Assembly (NCBI RefSeq): GCF_014596525.1
Contig: NZ_MSJP01000104.1
Location: 1 to 64,000 of the forward strand
Length of the DNA stretch: 64,000 nt
Reading direction: 5' to 3'
Source of the DNA: Streptomyces sp. CBMA291
Lineage (GTDB): Bacteria > Actinomycetota > Actinomycetes > Streptomycetales > Streptomycetaceae
Shown: positions 39,567-48,321 of the stretch, in pieces
How the letters are laid out: the number at the start of each line of letters is the position of its first letter
How positions within the stretch are numbered: the first letter of the stretch is position 1
Program-made: the position numbers and the translations under genes
The notes under the pieces: model-generated
Seen by the model: the letters and a program-made list of their open reading frames with translations, nothing else
What the model was told of the DNA's origin: nothing
Databases searched by the model: none

Positions 39567-41142
39567 CGGGTACGGAGACAGTCCGATCGGCCCTCCGGCG
39601 GCGGACCCGCTCCCGCCGACCACGGCCCCGGCATCCGACCGGAGTACGGACGAAGTCCCCACGGCGTCGGCCCTGCCCTTCGGACCGACCGCGCTTGCCA
39701 CCTCGGCCGCGCCGACCGCACCTGTCACACCATCCCCTTCGGCCGCACCATCCGTGCCATCATCTGCGCCCCCGCCCGCCCTGCCGACGGGGGCGCCCGG
39801 TCCGCAGCCGATGCCGACCGGGGCCTTCCCGCTCCCCTCGGCGCTCTCGCACGCGGTGACCGGCGCCCGGTACTGGCTGCCCCCACAGCCCGCTCCGGGC
39901 ACGGCGACGACCCCCGCGCCGCACCCCGCCGCCTTCGATGTCGAAGCGGTGCGGCGGGACTTTCCGCAGCTGCACCGGGAGGTGAACGGCCGCCCGCTGG
40001 TCTGGCTGGACAACGGGGCGACCACGCTGAAACCCCGCCAGGTCACCGAGGCGGTCGGCGAGCACTACGCGAGGGAGACCTCCAATGTGCACCGCGGCGC
40101 GCACACCCTCGCCAGGCAGGCCACCCAGGTCTACGAGGAGGGCCGCGAGGAGGCCGCGAAGCTGCTCGGCACCCGGGACACCGGCGAGGTCGTCTTCGTC
40201 CGGGGCACCACCGAGGCCGTCAACCTCGTGGCACAGAGCTGGGGCCGAGCCAACCTGGGCGTAGGCGACGAGATCCTCGTGTCGGCCGCCGAACACCACT
40301 CCAACCTGGTCCCCTGGCAGCTGATCGCCGGGGAGCGCCGCGCCAGGGTGGTGCCGATCCCGCTCCTGCCCGACGGGCGACTGGACCAGGACGCCTACCG
40401 CGATCTGCTGAGCAACAAGACCAAACTGGTGGCACTCACCCATGCCTCCAACACCCTCGGCACCGTCCCGCCGGTGGCGGAGATGACCGCACTCGCCCAC
40501 CGATGGGGCGCCAGGGTACTGGTCGACGGCGCCCAGGCGGTGTGCCACTTCCCCGTGGACGTCACCGAACTCGACGCGGATTTCTACGCCTTCTCCGGGC
40601 ACAAGGTGTTCGCGCCGACCGGAATCGGCGTGCTGTTCGGCAAGCGGGAGGTGCTGGAGGCCATGCCGCCGTGGCAGGGCGGCGGCAACATGATCGACTC
40701 GGTGACCTTCGGCAGGACCTCCTACGCGCCGCTGCCGCACCGGCTTGAAGCGGGCACCGGCCACATCGCCGGCGTGGCCGGTCTGCGGGCGGCACTGCGC
40801 TACCTCGCGGACCTGGACCGCGAGGCCGCCACCGCGTACGAGGAGCAGCTCACCGCCTACGCGATGCGCGCCCTGTCCACCGTGCCCGGGATCCGGCTAC
40901 TGGGCACCGCACCGGGAAAGATCGGCGTGCTGACCTTCTTGCAGACCGGCACCGACCCCGTGGACGTCGCCGCCCTGCTCGACCAGCAGGGCATCGCCGT
41001 ACGCGCCGGACACCACTGCGCCCAACCGGCGTTGGCCGCGTACGGGGTCACCAGCGCGGTCCGCGCGTCGCTCGCGGTGTACAACACGACGCGGGAGGTC
41101 GACGCCTTGGTGGGCGCGCTCCATGAGTCGGTCGGCGCCTGA
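39553..41142 (+). CDS. encapsulated cysteine desulfurase (SufS-like) with long disordered N-terminus
   Basis: 529 residues; the ATG at 39553 overlaps the shell gene by 14 bases. Residues 1 to about 127 are a Pro/Ala/Ser/Thr-rich disordered region with short hydrophobic islands (LPFGPTALAT, about 41-50; ALSHAVTGARYWLP, about 97-110). The group II desulfurase core follows (VWLDNGATTLKP, SAAEHHSNLVPW, FSGHKVFAPTG with PLP-Lys351, RAGHHCAQPAL with the persulfide Cys489). The enzyme takes sulfur from cysteine, giving alanine. In family 2 encapsulin systems the disordered extension loads the cargo into the shell, so this is a sulfur-handling or -storage compartment. Confidence 0.93.
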   Translation: MTTPDGYGDSPIGPPAADPLPPTTAPASDRSTDEVPTASALPFGPTALATSAAPTAPVTPSPSAAPSVPSSAPPPALPTGAPGPQPMPTGAFPLPSALSHAVTGARYWLPPQPAPGTATTPAPHPAAFDVEAVRRDFPQLHREVNGRPLVWLDNGATTLKPRQVTEAVGEHYARETSNVHRGAHTLARQATQVYEEGREEAAKLLGTRDTGEVVFVRGTTEAVNLVAQSWGRANLGVGDEILVSAAEHHSNLVPWQLIAGERRARVVPIPLLPDGRLDQDAYRDLLSNKTKLVALTHASNTLGTVPPVAEMTALAHRWGARVLVDGAQAVCHFPVDVTELDADFYAFSGHKVFAPTGIGVLFGKREVLEAMPPWQGGGNMIDSVTFGRTSYAPLPHRLEAGTGHIAGVAGLRAALRYLADLDREAATAYEEQLTAYAMRALSTVPGIRLLGTAPGKIGVLTFLQTGTDPVDVAALLDQQGIAVRAGHHCAQPALAAYGVTSAVRASLAVYNTTREVDALVGALHESVGA

Positions 41143-41987
41143 TCGTACGGAACGGCACTCGTCCTCTTTCCCGCGCAGCCGGGAGACGAGCCGCATCACC
41201 GGCCCCCCCTCATCGCACGGCTCACATGCGGCTCGCATACAGGTCACGTACGGCTCCAAATCAACGAAACGGCCTTCCCTCGTCGCGGGAGATGTCCCCG
41301 CACGGCGTTACGGCCCCGGAGCCGATCGCACGGGACCTCCGCGAGGAGGACTCCTCCCTCTCGTACGCCTGGAACCCGACCGACGAGATCGAACCGGACG
41401 GCGACACCACGGCGGTCGGCCCCTCCTCGCCTGGCCCGGCCATCACCTCCGCCCCAACGGTGAAGATCGCGGCGACGCGGCGGAGCTTCCCGCCGATGGC
41501 CGACGAACGACTCCGGGGCCCGCGCGCGACGGTGTCCGTACGCGCCGCTCCCGACGCCCTCTCGACACGACGGACGGGCTCGCATCCGCCCGTGAGACCG
41601 GGGCGCCGCCGCGCACCCCGGGCCCGGCCCCGGCCGGGCGGGAGCGGCGCCGGGGCCGGACGCGAGCCGCGACACCCCGCGCCATCAGGGGTCACGGGGC
41701 GACTCCACCTCGAACCCGGACGGCTCGCCGGGCGAGGCGGCGCCACCGTCCGACCCGCCATACCGGCCGCGCCCCTCCCCCGCTTCTCAGGGATCCGTCC
41801 GCACGCGCCGGGCGAGGACGAGCGTGCCTCCCGCCGTCCCTTCGGTCGCGGTCCCGCGAGGTCCGAGACCTCCGCAGTCCAGGATGGCTCGATTCGAACC
41901 TTGCCCGGCCATGGCAAGGCGCCCCACATTAGGCGCAGTTCACGCACATCCTGCACACAATTCACAGTGACGGGAGAGTCGACGGCG
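41143..41987. other. 845-base region upstream of the SARP gene
   Basis: A plus-strand frame stays open from 41226 into the SARP gene, but it lacks a ribosome site, ordinary composition and recognisable motifs (basic, Pro/Arg-rich). I regard it as non-coding. The last 60 bases are AT-richer and contain GGGAGA ahead of the chosen SARP start. Confidence 0.5.
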
Positions 41988-42944
41988 GTGGCGTTCCAGC
42001 GCGCGAGAACCATGGTGGCGGACGACACGGAGGGCGGTGCGGGGCGGCGCCCCGACACACCCCCGGATTCCTGGGAGTACACGGACACCGAGGCGGCGGG
42101 AGACGGGCCGCGCTATCTGCTCCTGGGACCCATGGAGTTGCGGCTCGAAGGGCGTCCATGCACACCCACGGCACTCAAGTCCCGTGCGTTATTGGCCCTG
42201 TTGTTACTTCGAGCCAACCAGCAGTCCTCCGCCAACGCGTTGATCGAGGACCTGTGGAACGGCCGACCGCCCCGCTCGGCGCTGGCGGCACTCCAGATGT
42301 ACGTATCGGGCCTGCGCCGGATCCTCGACCCCGGCCACAGCCGCGACGGTCTGGACGCCCGCCACCACCCGCTGCTGCCGACGGTGGGATCCGGTTACCT
42401 GCTGCGCGTGGGGCCCGGAGAACTCGATCTGGACGAGTTCCGCGAGCAGGCGGCCCTCGGCCGCAGTCGGCTCGCCGCCGGTGACTGTCAGGCCGCCGAC
42501 CACGCTTTCCGGCGCGCCCTGACGCTCTCGCGCGGTACACCCCTGGGCGATCTGACCCACGCGGACCTGCCCGGCTTCTACGGCGACCGGCTCGCCGAGG
42601 AGCAACTGGCGGTGGTACAGGACCGGATCGGCGCGGACATCTGCCGGGGCCGCGCCCGGGAGGTCACCGGCGAACTCCGGGAGCTGTGCGCCCGCTATCC
42701 CCTGCGGGAGGCCTTCCACGAGCAGCTGATGCTGGCGCTGACCGCCACCGGCCGGCAGACCGAGGCCCTGGAGGTCTACGCCGAGGCCCGGCGTATGGTG
42801 GTGGCGGCCGGTGGCATCGAGCCGGGATCCGCCCTCAAGGCGGCGCAGCAGGCGGTGTTGCGCGTGCTTCCGCCTTTCAACGCCGGACACGAGTACTGCC
42901 ATTCGGCGCTGGACACTCAGCAGGAACGTTTCTCTCCCCGTTGA
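41988..42944 (+). CDS. SARP-family transcriptional activator with two TTA codons
   Basis: 318 residues from the GTG at 41988, GGGAGA nine bases upstream (other in-frame starts: GTG 41967, ATG 42012). An OmpR-like winged helix (RYLLLGPMELRLEGRPCTPT, then KSRALLALLLLRANQ and ALQMYVSGLRRIL) is followed by a bacterial transcriptional activation domain (LDLDEFREQA through HEQLMLALTATGRQTEALEVYAEARRM). There is no ATPase domain, so it is a small pathway-specific SARP like DnrI/ActII-ORF4. TTA codons at 42189-42191 and 42204-42206 make it bldA-dependent. It converges with the peptide-maturation operon and is the obvious candidate activator of it. Confidence 0.93.
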   Translation: MAFQRARTMVADDTEGGAGRRPDTPPDSWEYTDTEAAGDGPRYLLLGPMELRLEGRPCTPTALKSRALLALLLLRANQQSSANALIEDLWNGRPPRSALAALQMYVSGLRRILDPGHSRDGLDARHHPLLPTVGSGYLLRVGPGELDLDEFREQAALGRSRLAAGDCQAADHAFRRALTLSRGTPLGDLTHADLPGFYGDRLAEEQLAVVQDRIGADICRGRAREVTGELRELCARYPLREAFHEQLMLALTATGRQTEALEVYAEARRMVVAAGGIEPGSALKAAQQAVLRVLPPFNAGHEYCHSALDTQQERFSPR

Positions 42945-42980
42945 CCTGGCCTTTTTCGGCCCTCAGCGCGGCTCGATTCC

Positions 42981-43703
42981 TCAGCTCAGCCGCCAGTCCA
43001 GACGGCGCCCGTAGTAGACCAGGGGCTGTCCCTCACCCGGCACGCAGGAGGACACCTCGCCCACCAGTGCCGTGTGGTCGCCGTGGGGGAAGGCCGCGGC
43101 GACCCGGCAGCGCAGGTAGCCCGACACGTCGAGCAGTCGCGGCACGTCACCATCCCACTCCCACCGGACGTCCGCGAACTTGTCGTCCGCACCGCCCGCG
43201 AACACCCGGGCCAGCGCCTCGTCGTCCACGCCCAGCAGGTGCACCCCGAAGTCCGCGCCCGGCCGGGCGCTCAGCTCCCGGCCGGTCCGGGAGCCGTCGG
43301 CGACGGCCATCAGGACGGACGGCGGCCGCACGCTGTAGGAGCAGAGCGAGGACACCAGCATGCCGACGGGGCGGCCGTCCGACCGCCGCGCGGTCGCCAC
43401 CGCCACTCCGGTCACCAACCGGGACATGGCCTCGGCGAACCGCTCGGCGGACACGCCGGGGTCAGCGGACACGCCGGGGTCGGCGAGCGCGCCCGGCCCA
43501 GCAGGCACGCCCGGTTCGGCGAGCACGCCGGGCGGGCGCCCGCCGCCGATGACGGGCCGGTCACCCGCCACGGGCGCGCCGCCCTTCGTAGGCGCGCCGC
43601 CCTTCGCGGACGCTTCCCCCTTCGCGGGTGATCCGGCCCTCGCAGGCGCTCCGGTCGGCGGTCGGCTGCCGACGGGAGCGGTACCCTCCGCGACCCTACG
43701 CAC
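42981..43703 (-). CDS. flavin reductase-like FMN-binding protein (RiPP operon)
   Basis: 240 residues from the GTG at 43703, overlapping the TPR gene stop by eight bases. The first about 75 residues are a low-complexity chain with repeats of AKGG/TKGG and PGVS/PGAL; a later start inside this region is possible. From AERFAEAMSRLVTGVAVATA onward it is a split-barrel flavin reductase of the HpaC type (VGMLVSSLCSYSVRPPSVLM; FGVHLLG; LRCRVAAAFPHGDHTALVGEV). Such proteins supply reduced FMN or act as oxidoreductases. As the last gene of the four-gene unit it may provide the redox step of peptide modification. Confidence 0.85.
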   Translation of the reverse strand: MRRVAEGTAPVGSRPPTGAPARAGSPAKGEASAKGGAPTKGGAPVAGDRPVIGGGRPPGVLAEPGVPAGPGALADPGVSADPGVSAERFAEAMSRLVTGVAVATARRSDGRPVGMLVSSLCSYSVRPPSVLMAVADGSRTGRELSARPGADFGVHLLGVDDEALARVFAGGADDKFADVRWEWDGDVPRLLDVSGYLRCRVAAAFPHGDHTALVGEVSSCVPGEGQPLVYYGRRLDWRLS

Positions 43704-45897
43704 GGGCCTGCCCGGCGGCGCGCAGACAGCTGTCCAGGTGGCTGCGGGCGTCGGGGTCACCGGTGGCGGCCAAGACCGTCTCGAAGTCCGCCGCGGCCTC
43801 GCCGTAGCGGCCGGCCGCCTCGTGGACCACACCGCGGTTGAACCGGAAGTCCGCACGGTCCGCGAGTTCCACGGCGCGGTCGAAGTCGGCCACGGACAGG
43901 TCCAGGTCGCCTTCCATATAGGCGAGTTCACCGCGTACCGCCCACGCCTCGGCGAGTTCGGGATCGTTGCGCAGCGCGGCCTCCAGCGCCTCCCGGGCGG
44001 CGGGGACGTCTCCCTCCTCCGCGAGGAGCCGCCCGCGCAACGACAGCAGATGCGGGTGCTCCGGGTGCTGCGCGAGACCGCCGGTGACGCTCTCCAGCGC
44101 CGCCGCGGCGTCGCCGACGTCGGCCAGGATTCCGGCCTTGCCGAGCGACGCCTCCGGATGGCCGGGTTCGAGCTCCAGCGCGCGGTCGAAGTCCGCCAGG
44201 GCGCCCTCGGTGTCCCCCAGCTCCAGCCGGGCGTCGCCCCGGTTGTAGTACGCCTCGGGGAACGGCGGCTCCAGGCGCAGCGTCCTGGTGAACTCGTCGA
44301 TCGCCTCCTGGGCGCGGCCCAGCTTGCGCAGGATGACGCCCCGGTTGAAGTAGTGGTCGGAGAAGCCCTCGTCCGCCGCGAGGATCTCTGCGTAGTCCTC
44401 AAGTGCCTCCGTCAGCCGCCCGCTCATCGTGTTCACCTGGGCCCGGTTGTAGCGCAGGCCGGTCCGGTGCCAACTGCGCTTGCCGAGGCCCAGTTCCCTG
44501 TCCAGCCGCTCGATCCCCTCGTCCAGCAGTCGCAGCGCCTCGTCCGGCCGCCCCGCCCTGACCTCGACCAGCGCCAGGCCGTTGCGGTTGAAGACCGAGA
44601 AGAAGGCGCGCTCGTCGGGGTCCTGGAGCAGGTCGGAGATGCTGATGGCCTGGTTGACCCAGGCACGGGCCAGGCTCTCGTCACGCCGCTCCGGCGGGTA
44701 GTGGCGGGCGTAGAGCATCCCGGTCTCGTAGGCGAGCTTCATGTGGTGGGTCGCGCTCAGGGTGCGGGTACGGGCCTCGTGCTGGAGGGCCGCCGACTCG
44801 TCGGGCCGGCCGCCCGCCGCCAGGCAGGCACTGGCCTCGCGGATGAAGTACCACCAGGTGTCGGGGTGTTCCTCGGCGGTCAGGCACTCCCTCGCGGCCG
44901 CACTGATCTCGGCCGAGATGTGGTAGAAGCCCAGGTACTTGCAGTGGTCGAGGGCCCGGCGCGCCGCCGCCACCCCGGCGCCGACGGGGTCCGTGCCGCG
45001 TAGCAGGTGGTACGGCAGCGCTCCCAGGCTCAGCGAGGTCTCGCCCGCCTCGACCCGCTCGGCCAGCTCCCCGGCCCTGCGGTCGTGCAGGGCGGCCCGG
45101 TCGGAGGGCGTGAGTGCCGCGTAGGCGGCGGCCTGGCCCGGCTCGTCGCCCACGCAGTCGCCGTCCACGAACGCGCGGGCCGCGCGCCGCGTCTGGGCGG
45201 GATCCTCGGATTCGGCAGACGGTACGGCGTCCCGCTCCGTTCCCCGGTACGCGCCCCTCCCCCACTCCGTACCCGGATCCGCCTCCGTATCCGCCTCCGG
45301 CTCCGGCTCCGTCGGTCCGGTGACGGAGATGGCGTACGTCGCGAGCGCGTCCGGCAGCGAGACCGACACCTCGCCCGGGGGCTCCCGCAGCGGCTCCGGG
45401 CCCGTACAGACCACGATCGTCAGCAGCTCAGCCGGTATCCGGCGCAGGGCCACCGCCAGGAACTCCTGGTCGGTGACGTCGGCGTGCTCGACGTTCGTCA
45501 CGACCAGGGTGCGGGGCGCGTCCTTCGCGTCGGGCAGCGCCGCGAGAAGGAACTCCACGAGCCCGTGCGCCACGCGCAGCGAGTGCAGCCGCGCCGGGTA
45601 CCGGCTGATCTCACCGGCCGAGGACTGTTCCTGGATCCCCCGGACCAGCGGCGGTACCAGGGGGGTCAACTCGGGGGTGCTCTGCTGGAGTTCGATGTAG
45701 TGCCGTTCCGCGAGTTCGGGCCTGGCCCTCAGGATCTCCGGCGCGATCTCGCGCAGCAGCGTTCCTGCGGCGGTGTACGGACCGCGCAGTCGGCGGTGCG
45801 CGTCCGCGGTGAGCGACGGACCGGGCAGACCGAGGGCGTCCCGCAGCTGCTCCCGTCGGCGGGAGCGCGGGGCGGAGATCCAGTAGTGACCGCTCAC
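43696..45897 (-). CDS. large tetratricopeptide-repeat protein (RiPP operon)
   Basis: 733 residues from the GTG at 45897, preceded by AAAGGAAG. The first about 190 residues look like a degenerate STAND/AAA region (TLVVTNVEHADVTDQEFLAVALRRIP) but have no Walker A motif. An acidic linker at about 200-235 is followed by a helical repeat region; clear TPRs run from about residue 480 to the end (for example SDHYFNRGVILRKLGRAQEA, PEAYYNRGDARLELGDTEGA). The architecture resembles AfsR-type proteins without DNA-binding or nucleotide-binding function. It probably acts as scaffold or peptide-recognition partner. Not recognised as any named RiPP protein. Confidence 0.85.
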   Translation of the reverse strand: MSGHYWISAPRSRRREQLRDALGLPGPSLTADAHRRLRGPYTAAGTLLREIAPEILRARPELAERHYIELQQSTPELTPLVPPLVRGIQEQSSAGEISRYPARLHSLRVAHGLVEFLLAALPDAKDAPRTLVVTNVEHADVTDQEFLAVALRRIPAELLTIVVCTGPEPLREPPGEVSVSLPDALATYAISVTGPTEPEPEADTEADPGTEWGRGAYRGTERDAVPSAESEDPAQTRRAARAFVDGDCVGDEPGQAAAYAALTPSDRAALHDRRAGELAERVEAGETSLSLGALPYHLLRGTDPVGAGVAAARRALDHCKYLGFYHISAEISAAARECLTAEEHPDTWWYFIREASACLAAGGRPDESAALQHEARTRTLSATHHMKLAYETGMLYARHYPPERRDESLARAWVNQAISISDLLQDPDERAFFSVFNRNGLALVEVRAGRPDEALRLLDEGIERLDRELGLGKRSWHRTGLRYNRAQVNTMSGRLTEALEDYAEILAADEGFSDHYFNRGVILRKLGRAQEAIDEFTRTLRLEPPFPEAYYNRGDARLELGDTEGALADFDRALELEPGHPEASLGKAGILADVGDAAAALESVTGGLAQHPEHPHLLSLRGRLLAEEGDVPAAREALEAALRNDPELAEAWAVRGELAYMEGDLDLSVADFDRAVELADRADFRFNRGVVHEAAGRYGEAAADFETVLAATGDPDARSHLDSCLRAAGQARA

Positions 45898-46146
45898 GTT
45901 TCTTCCTTTCACTGAGGGCCTTCGGGGTGGAGACGGCCAGGTCGTCTCTTTCGGGTCGTGCCGGTCAGACCCGCGTCGTCCGGTGCCGTGCCGTGCATCG
46001 CAAGGCGGAGAGGCTGCCGCGTACGGGGGCGTACCCGGGTGTCTCGACAACGCGGCGAGGTGCGGTGCCGGGCGGCGCGGGCCAGGCAGGATCCGGAAGA
46101 GACGGCCTACGGGCCCCGCCGCCGGCAGGCGCGGCGGACGTCGGCG

Positions 46147-47409
46147 TCAGGCGATGACGTGCCGGGTCCGCTCGCGGCGCCTGCGGAGCCGGTCGCGGGC
46201 GGCGAGCCAGAGGGCGATGCCGATCTGGAGGAAGGTCAGCAGCAGGAAGACCGTGCCGTCCACGAGCATGACCCAGTTCGGCCGGTCGGCCGTGAAGCGG
46301 CCGAGGACGGCGCCGATCATGTCGAAGAAGACCGGCCCCAGGCCGAGCAGGAAGGTGCTCAGGCTGAGCGTGTAGCCGACCGGGATGAGCCAGGAGTACC
46401 AATGCGCCGCCCGCCGGTCCGCCGGATGCCACTCGGACTCGTCGAGGAGCCGGTCCGGGCGCCCCAGCAGCCGGTTGCACCGGTTGCGGAGCATCCGGGT
46501 GGCCGTGGTGTGCAGATCCACGCAGCCGAGGGCCGTGCTGATCAGTACGTAGATGTCGGTGCGCAGATAGAAGAAGAACTGCCACAGCACGCGGATCACC
46601 GCGGCGAAGGCCACCGCCAGGCAGACCCGTCCGGCCAGACCGACGCCGTCGGGCCCTCGGGTGAGGTCCGCGACGATGATCAACACACCGACCAGGACCA
46701 CGTCGACGATCATTCCCGCCAGGATCGGCAGATAGCGTTTTCGGCGCTCCACCACGACCAGGCCGTCCAGGGAGGTCTCGACCACCAGGAAGTAGAAGCG
46801 GTACGACATCCGGGTGCGCGACCCGACGCCGAGGCGGCGGCCGGCCAGCGCGTGGTAGATCTCGTGGATCGCGATGAGCGGTGCGGCGGCGACCGTCATC
46901 ACCACCATGATCAGGGAGTAGTAGTCGCTGAACACCATGGCCCGGGGGCTGGGCAGCAGGTCGGGGCTGCGCACCATCAGCACGGTCGCCCAGGCCACCA
47001 CCGCTCCGTAACAGAGCCACGCAACCGGTGAGAACAGCGCCTGCCCGAGCCGCTGCCAGCGCACCGGCCGGACGGTCTCGGGGGCGGGGCCGGGCTCGGA
47101 CCTCACGAAGTCGAGTTCGTACAGCGCCTCGACGATGTCGGCGACGTCGATGGGTTCGCCGTACTCGGTGGCGTACCAGTCCGCGGCCTGCCGGGGGGTG
47201 GCGCCTTCCTGGAGGCGGCGTACCAGGGCGGCGCCGTCCGGCGGGAGGATGGCGAAGGACTCGATGTCGGGTCGGCCGATCGTGACCTCGCCGTTCTCCT
47301 CCAGGTACACGAGACGGTGAAGCGTCAGCGGGCTGTCGAGGTCGCGCGCCACGGCGTCGTCCGAGGCGTCCGGCTGCGCGATGCCGTCACGAAGTTCCTG
47401 ATCCGCCAT
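46147..47409 (-). CDS. membrane HExxH metalloprotease with N-terminal PqqD-like (RRE) domain
   Basis: 420 residues from the ATG at 47409, with GAAGGAG well spaced. Residues about 25-105 fit a PqqD-like RiPP recognition element: SFAILPPDGAALVRRLQEGA, then TPRQAADWYATEY and VADIVEALYELDFV. Several membrane helices follow. The zinc motif HEIYHALAG is at residues 182-190 between two of them, as in site-2 proteases and peptide-maturation proteases of the YydH type; a possible third ligand is Asp in RTDIYVLISTALGCVDLH. It lies 117 bases downstream of the small peptide gene on the same strand. Likely role: bind the leader of the peptide and cleave it in the membrane. Confidence 0.85.
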   Translation of the reverse strand: MADQELRDGIAQPDASDDAVARDLDSPLTLHRLVYLEENGEVTIGRPDIESFAILPPDGAALVRRLQEGATPRQAADWYATEYGEPIDVADIVEALYELDFVRSEPGPAPETVRPVRWQRLGQALFSPVAWLCYGAVVAWATVLMVRSPDLLPSPRAMVFSDYYSLIMVVMTVAAAPLIAIHEIYHALAGRRLGVGSRTRMSYRFYFLVVETSLDGLVVVERRKRYLPILAGMIVDVVLVGVLIIVADLTRGPDGVGLAGRVCLAVAFAAVIRVLWQFFFYLRTDIYVLISTALGCVDLHTTATRMLRNRCNRLLGRPDRLLDESEWHPADRRAAHWYSWLIPVGYTLSLSTFLLGLGPVFFDMIGAVLGRFTADRPNWVMLVDGTVFLLLTFLQIGIALWLAARDRLRRRRERTRHVIA

Positions 47410-47526
47410 CGCGGCTCCTTCATCTGCATGGTCCGGTACCGCGCACGACGCCCGTACACGCCCGGGTTCCGGTGGCGGACGACCGCCCGCCACCGGAACC
47501 CGGAACGGCACTCAGGTGCGCTGCAC

Positions 47527-47607
47527 TCAGTTGGCGGCCGGGTACGTCGAACAGGCCGAAGAGGTCAGACGAACCGGACCGGCCTTGCGGATCTGGATCT
47601 TCTTCAT
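47527..47607 (-). CDS. 26-residue precursor-like peptide (candidate RiPP)
   Basis: A short gene: ATG at 47607, AGAGGGG upstream, TGA at 47527. The peptide starts MKKIQIRK, has a positively charged first third, a VRLT segment, then a polar end SSACSTYPAAN with one Cys, one Tyr and three Ser plus a Thr. It is directly upstream of the RRE-protease gene on the same strand and under an inverted repeat. Size, charge pattern and partners all fit a precursor with a very short leader. No published family is recognised by me, so it could also be a leader-type regulatory peptide. Confidence 0.72.
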   Translation of the reverse strand: MKKIQIRKAGPVRLTSSACSTYPAAN

Positions 47608-47631
47608 GAGAGAACCCCTCTCTAGTGACGG

Positions 47632-47660
47632 CTGGTGACACATGGCCTGTTGGCCACCAG
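47632..47660. promoter_or_regulatory. nested inverted repeat upstream of the peptide gene
   Basis: Outer arms CTGGTG (47632-47637) and CACCAG (47655-47660); inner arms TGGCC (47643-47647) and GGCCA (47652-47656). On the minus strand the region also has GTCACCA and GTCACTA ten bases apart, loosely like SARP direct repeats. It is a plausible operator for the RiPP operon, 25 bases before the start codon. Confidence 0.5.
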
Positions 47661-47769
47661 TGATTCTTCTGAGCCGGCCCAAAGCCGCCCCAGATCCCCG
47701 CCAAAGGCTCACGCGCCCGGCACTCCCGCCGGGACCGTGCCCTCCGGGAAGGTCCGGTTCCTCCACGGT

Positions 47770-47921
47770 CGGCGAGCACCGACACCACACCGCGCGCGAA
47801 CACTCCTACGGCCCCTCCGAGGACGCGCTGTTCATGATGATCAGCGGCCTCGACCACTCCGACGACACCTTCGTCATCGTCCGGCCCGACGAGGACGACC
47901 CCGTCTGGTTCTCCTCCGTCG
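47770..47921 (+). pseudogene. decayed unidentified coding fragment
   Basis: About 50 residues of protein-like reading (SYGPSEDALFMMISGLDHSD, then FVIVRPDEDDPVWFSS) end abruptly where transposase sequence begins in another frame. No start codon or ribosome site is seen. It looks like the end of a gene cut by a mobile element; a loose likeness to immunity proteins is not enough for a name. Confidence 0.45.
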
Positions 47922-48321
47922 AAGAACTACCGGTACTCGACCAATCACCAGGTCGTCATCGACGCCGACACCCGTCTGGCCGTCGTGGTCGGCCGACCGC
48001 TCGCCGGGAACCGCAACGACTGCAAGACGTGGAAGGAGTCCGGCGCCAAGGCCACCGTCGGCAAAACCACGACAATCGCCGACGGCGGCTACCCAAACAC
48101 CGGACTCGTCATCCCGCGCCGTCGGCAGCGCGGCCGGGTCGGACTGCCGGACTGGAAGAAGGAACACAACAAGTCCCACAAGCAGGTCCGAGCCCGCGTC
48201 GAGTACGTCTTCGCCCGCATGAAGAACTGGAAGGTCGTCCGCGACTGCCGCCTCAAAGGAGACGGAGTCCACCACGCAATGCTCGGCATCGCACGGATGC
48301 ACAACCTCACTCTCGCCGGAT
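47922..48321 (+). pseudogene. IS5-type transposase remnant
   Basis: About 130 residues of a DDE transposase C-terminal half: KNYRYSTNHQVVIDADTRLA, RNDCKTWKESGA, ADGGYPNTGLVIP, then HNKSHKQVRARVEYVFARMK and VHHAMLGIARMHNLTLAG. This matches the DDE_Tnp_4/IS5-group (IS6501-like) end, including the second catalytic acid in ADGGY and the Glu of RVEYVFA. The N-terminal half, the natural stop and both terminal inverted repeats are missing. Confidence 0.8.

Noticed and set aside
41885..41935. tRNA T-arm-like GGTTCGAATC on the minus strand
   Set aside because: The flanking stems do not pair and no acceptor or anticodon arm is present.
41226..41987. N-terminal extension of the SARP frame
   Set aside because: Open for over 250 codons but Arg/Pro-rich and not SARP-like; a proper ribosome site sits before 41988.
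45909..45998. 29-codon ORF between the TPR and protease genes (MHGTAPDD start)
   Set aside because: No ribosome site and a charged Arg/Pro-rich composition unlike the peptide at 47527; likely chance.
47390..47610. Lanthipeptide precursor
   Set aside because: No LanB/C/M/KC or lyase gene nearby; the Ser/Thr/Cys content alone is not enough.
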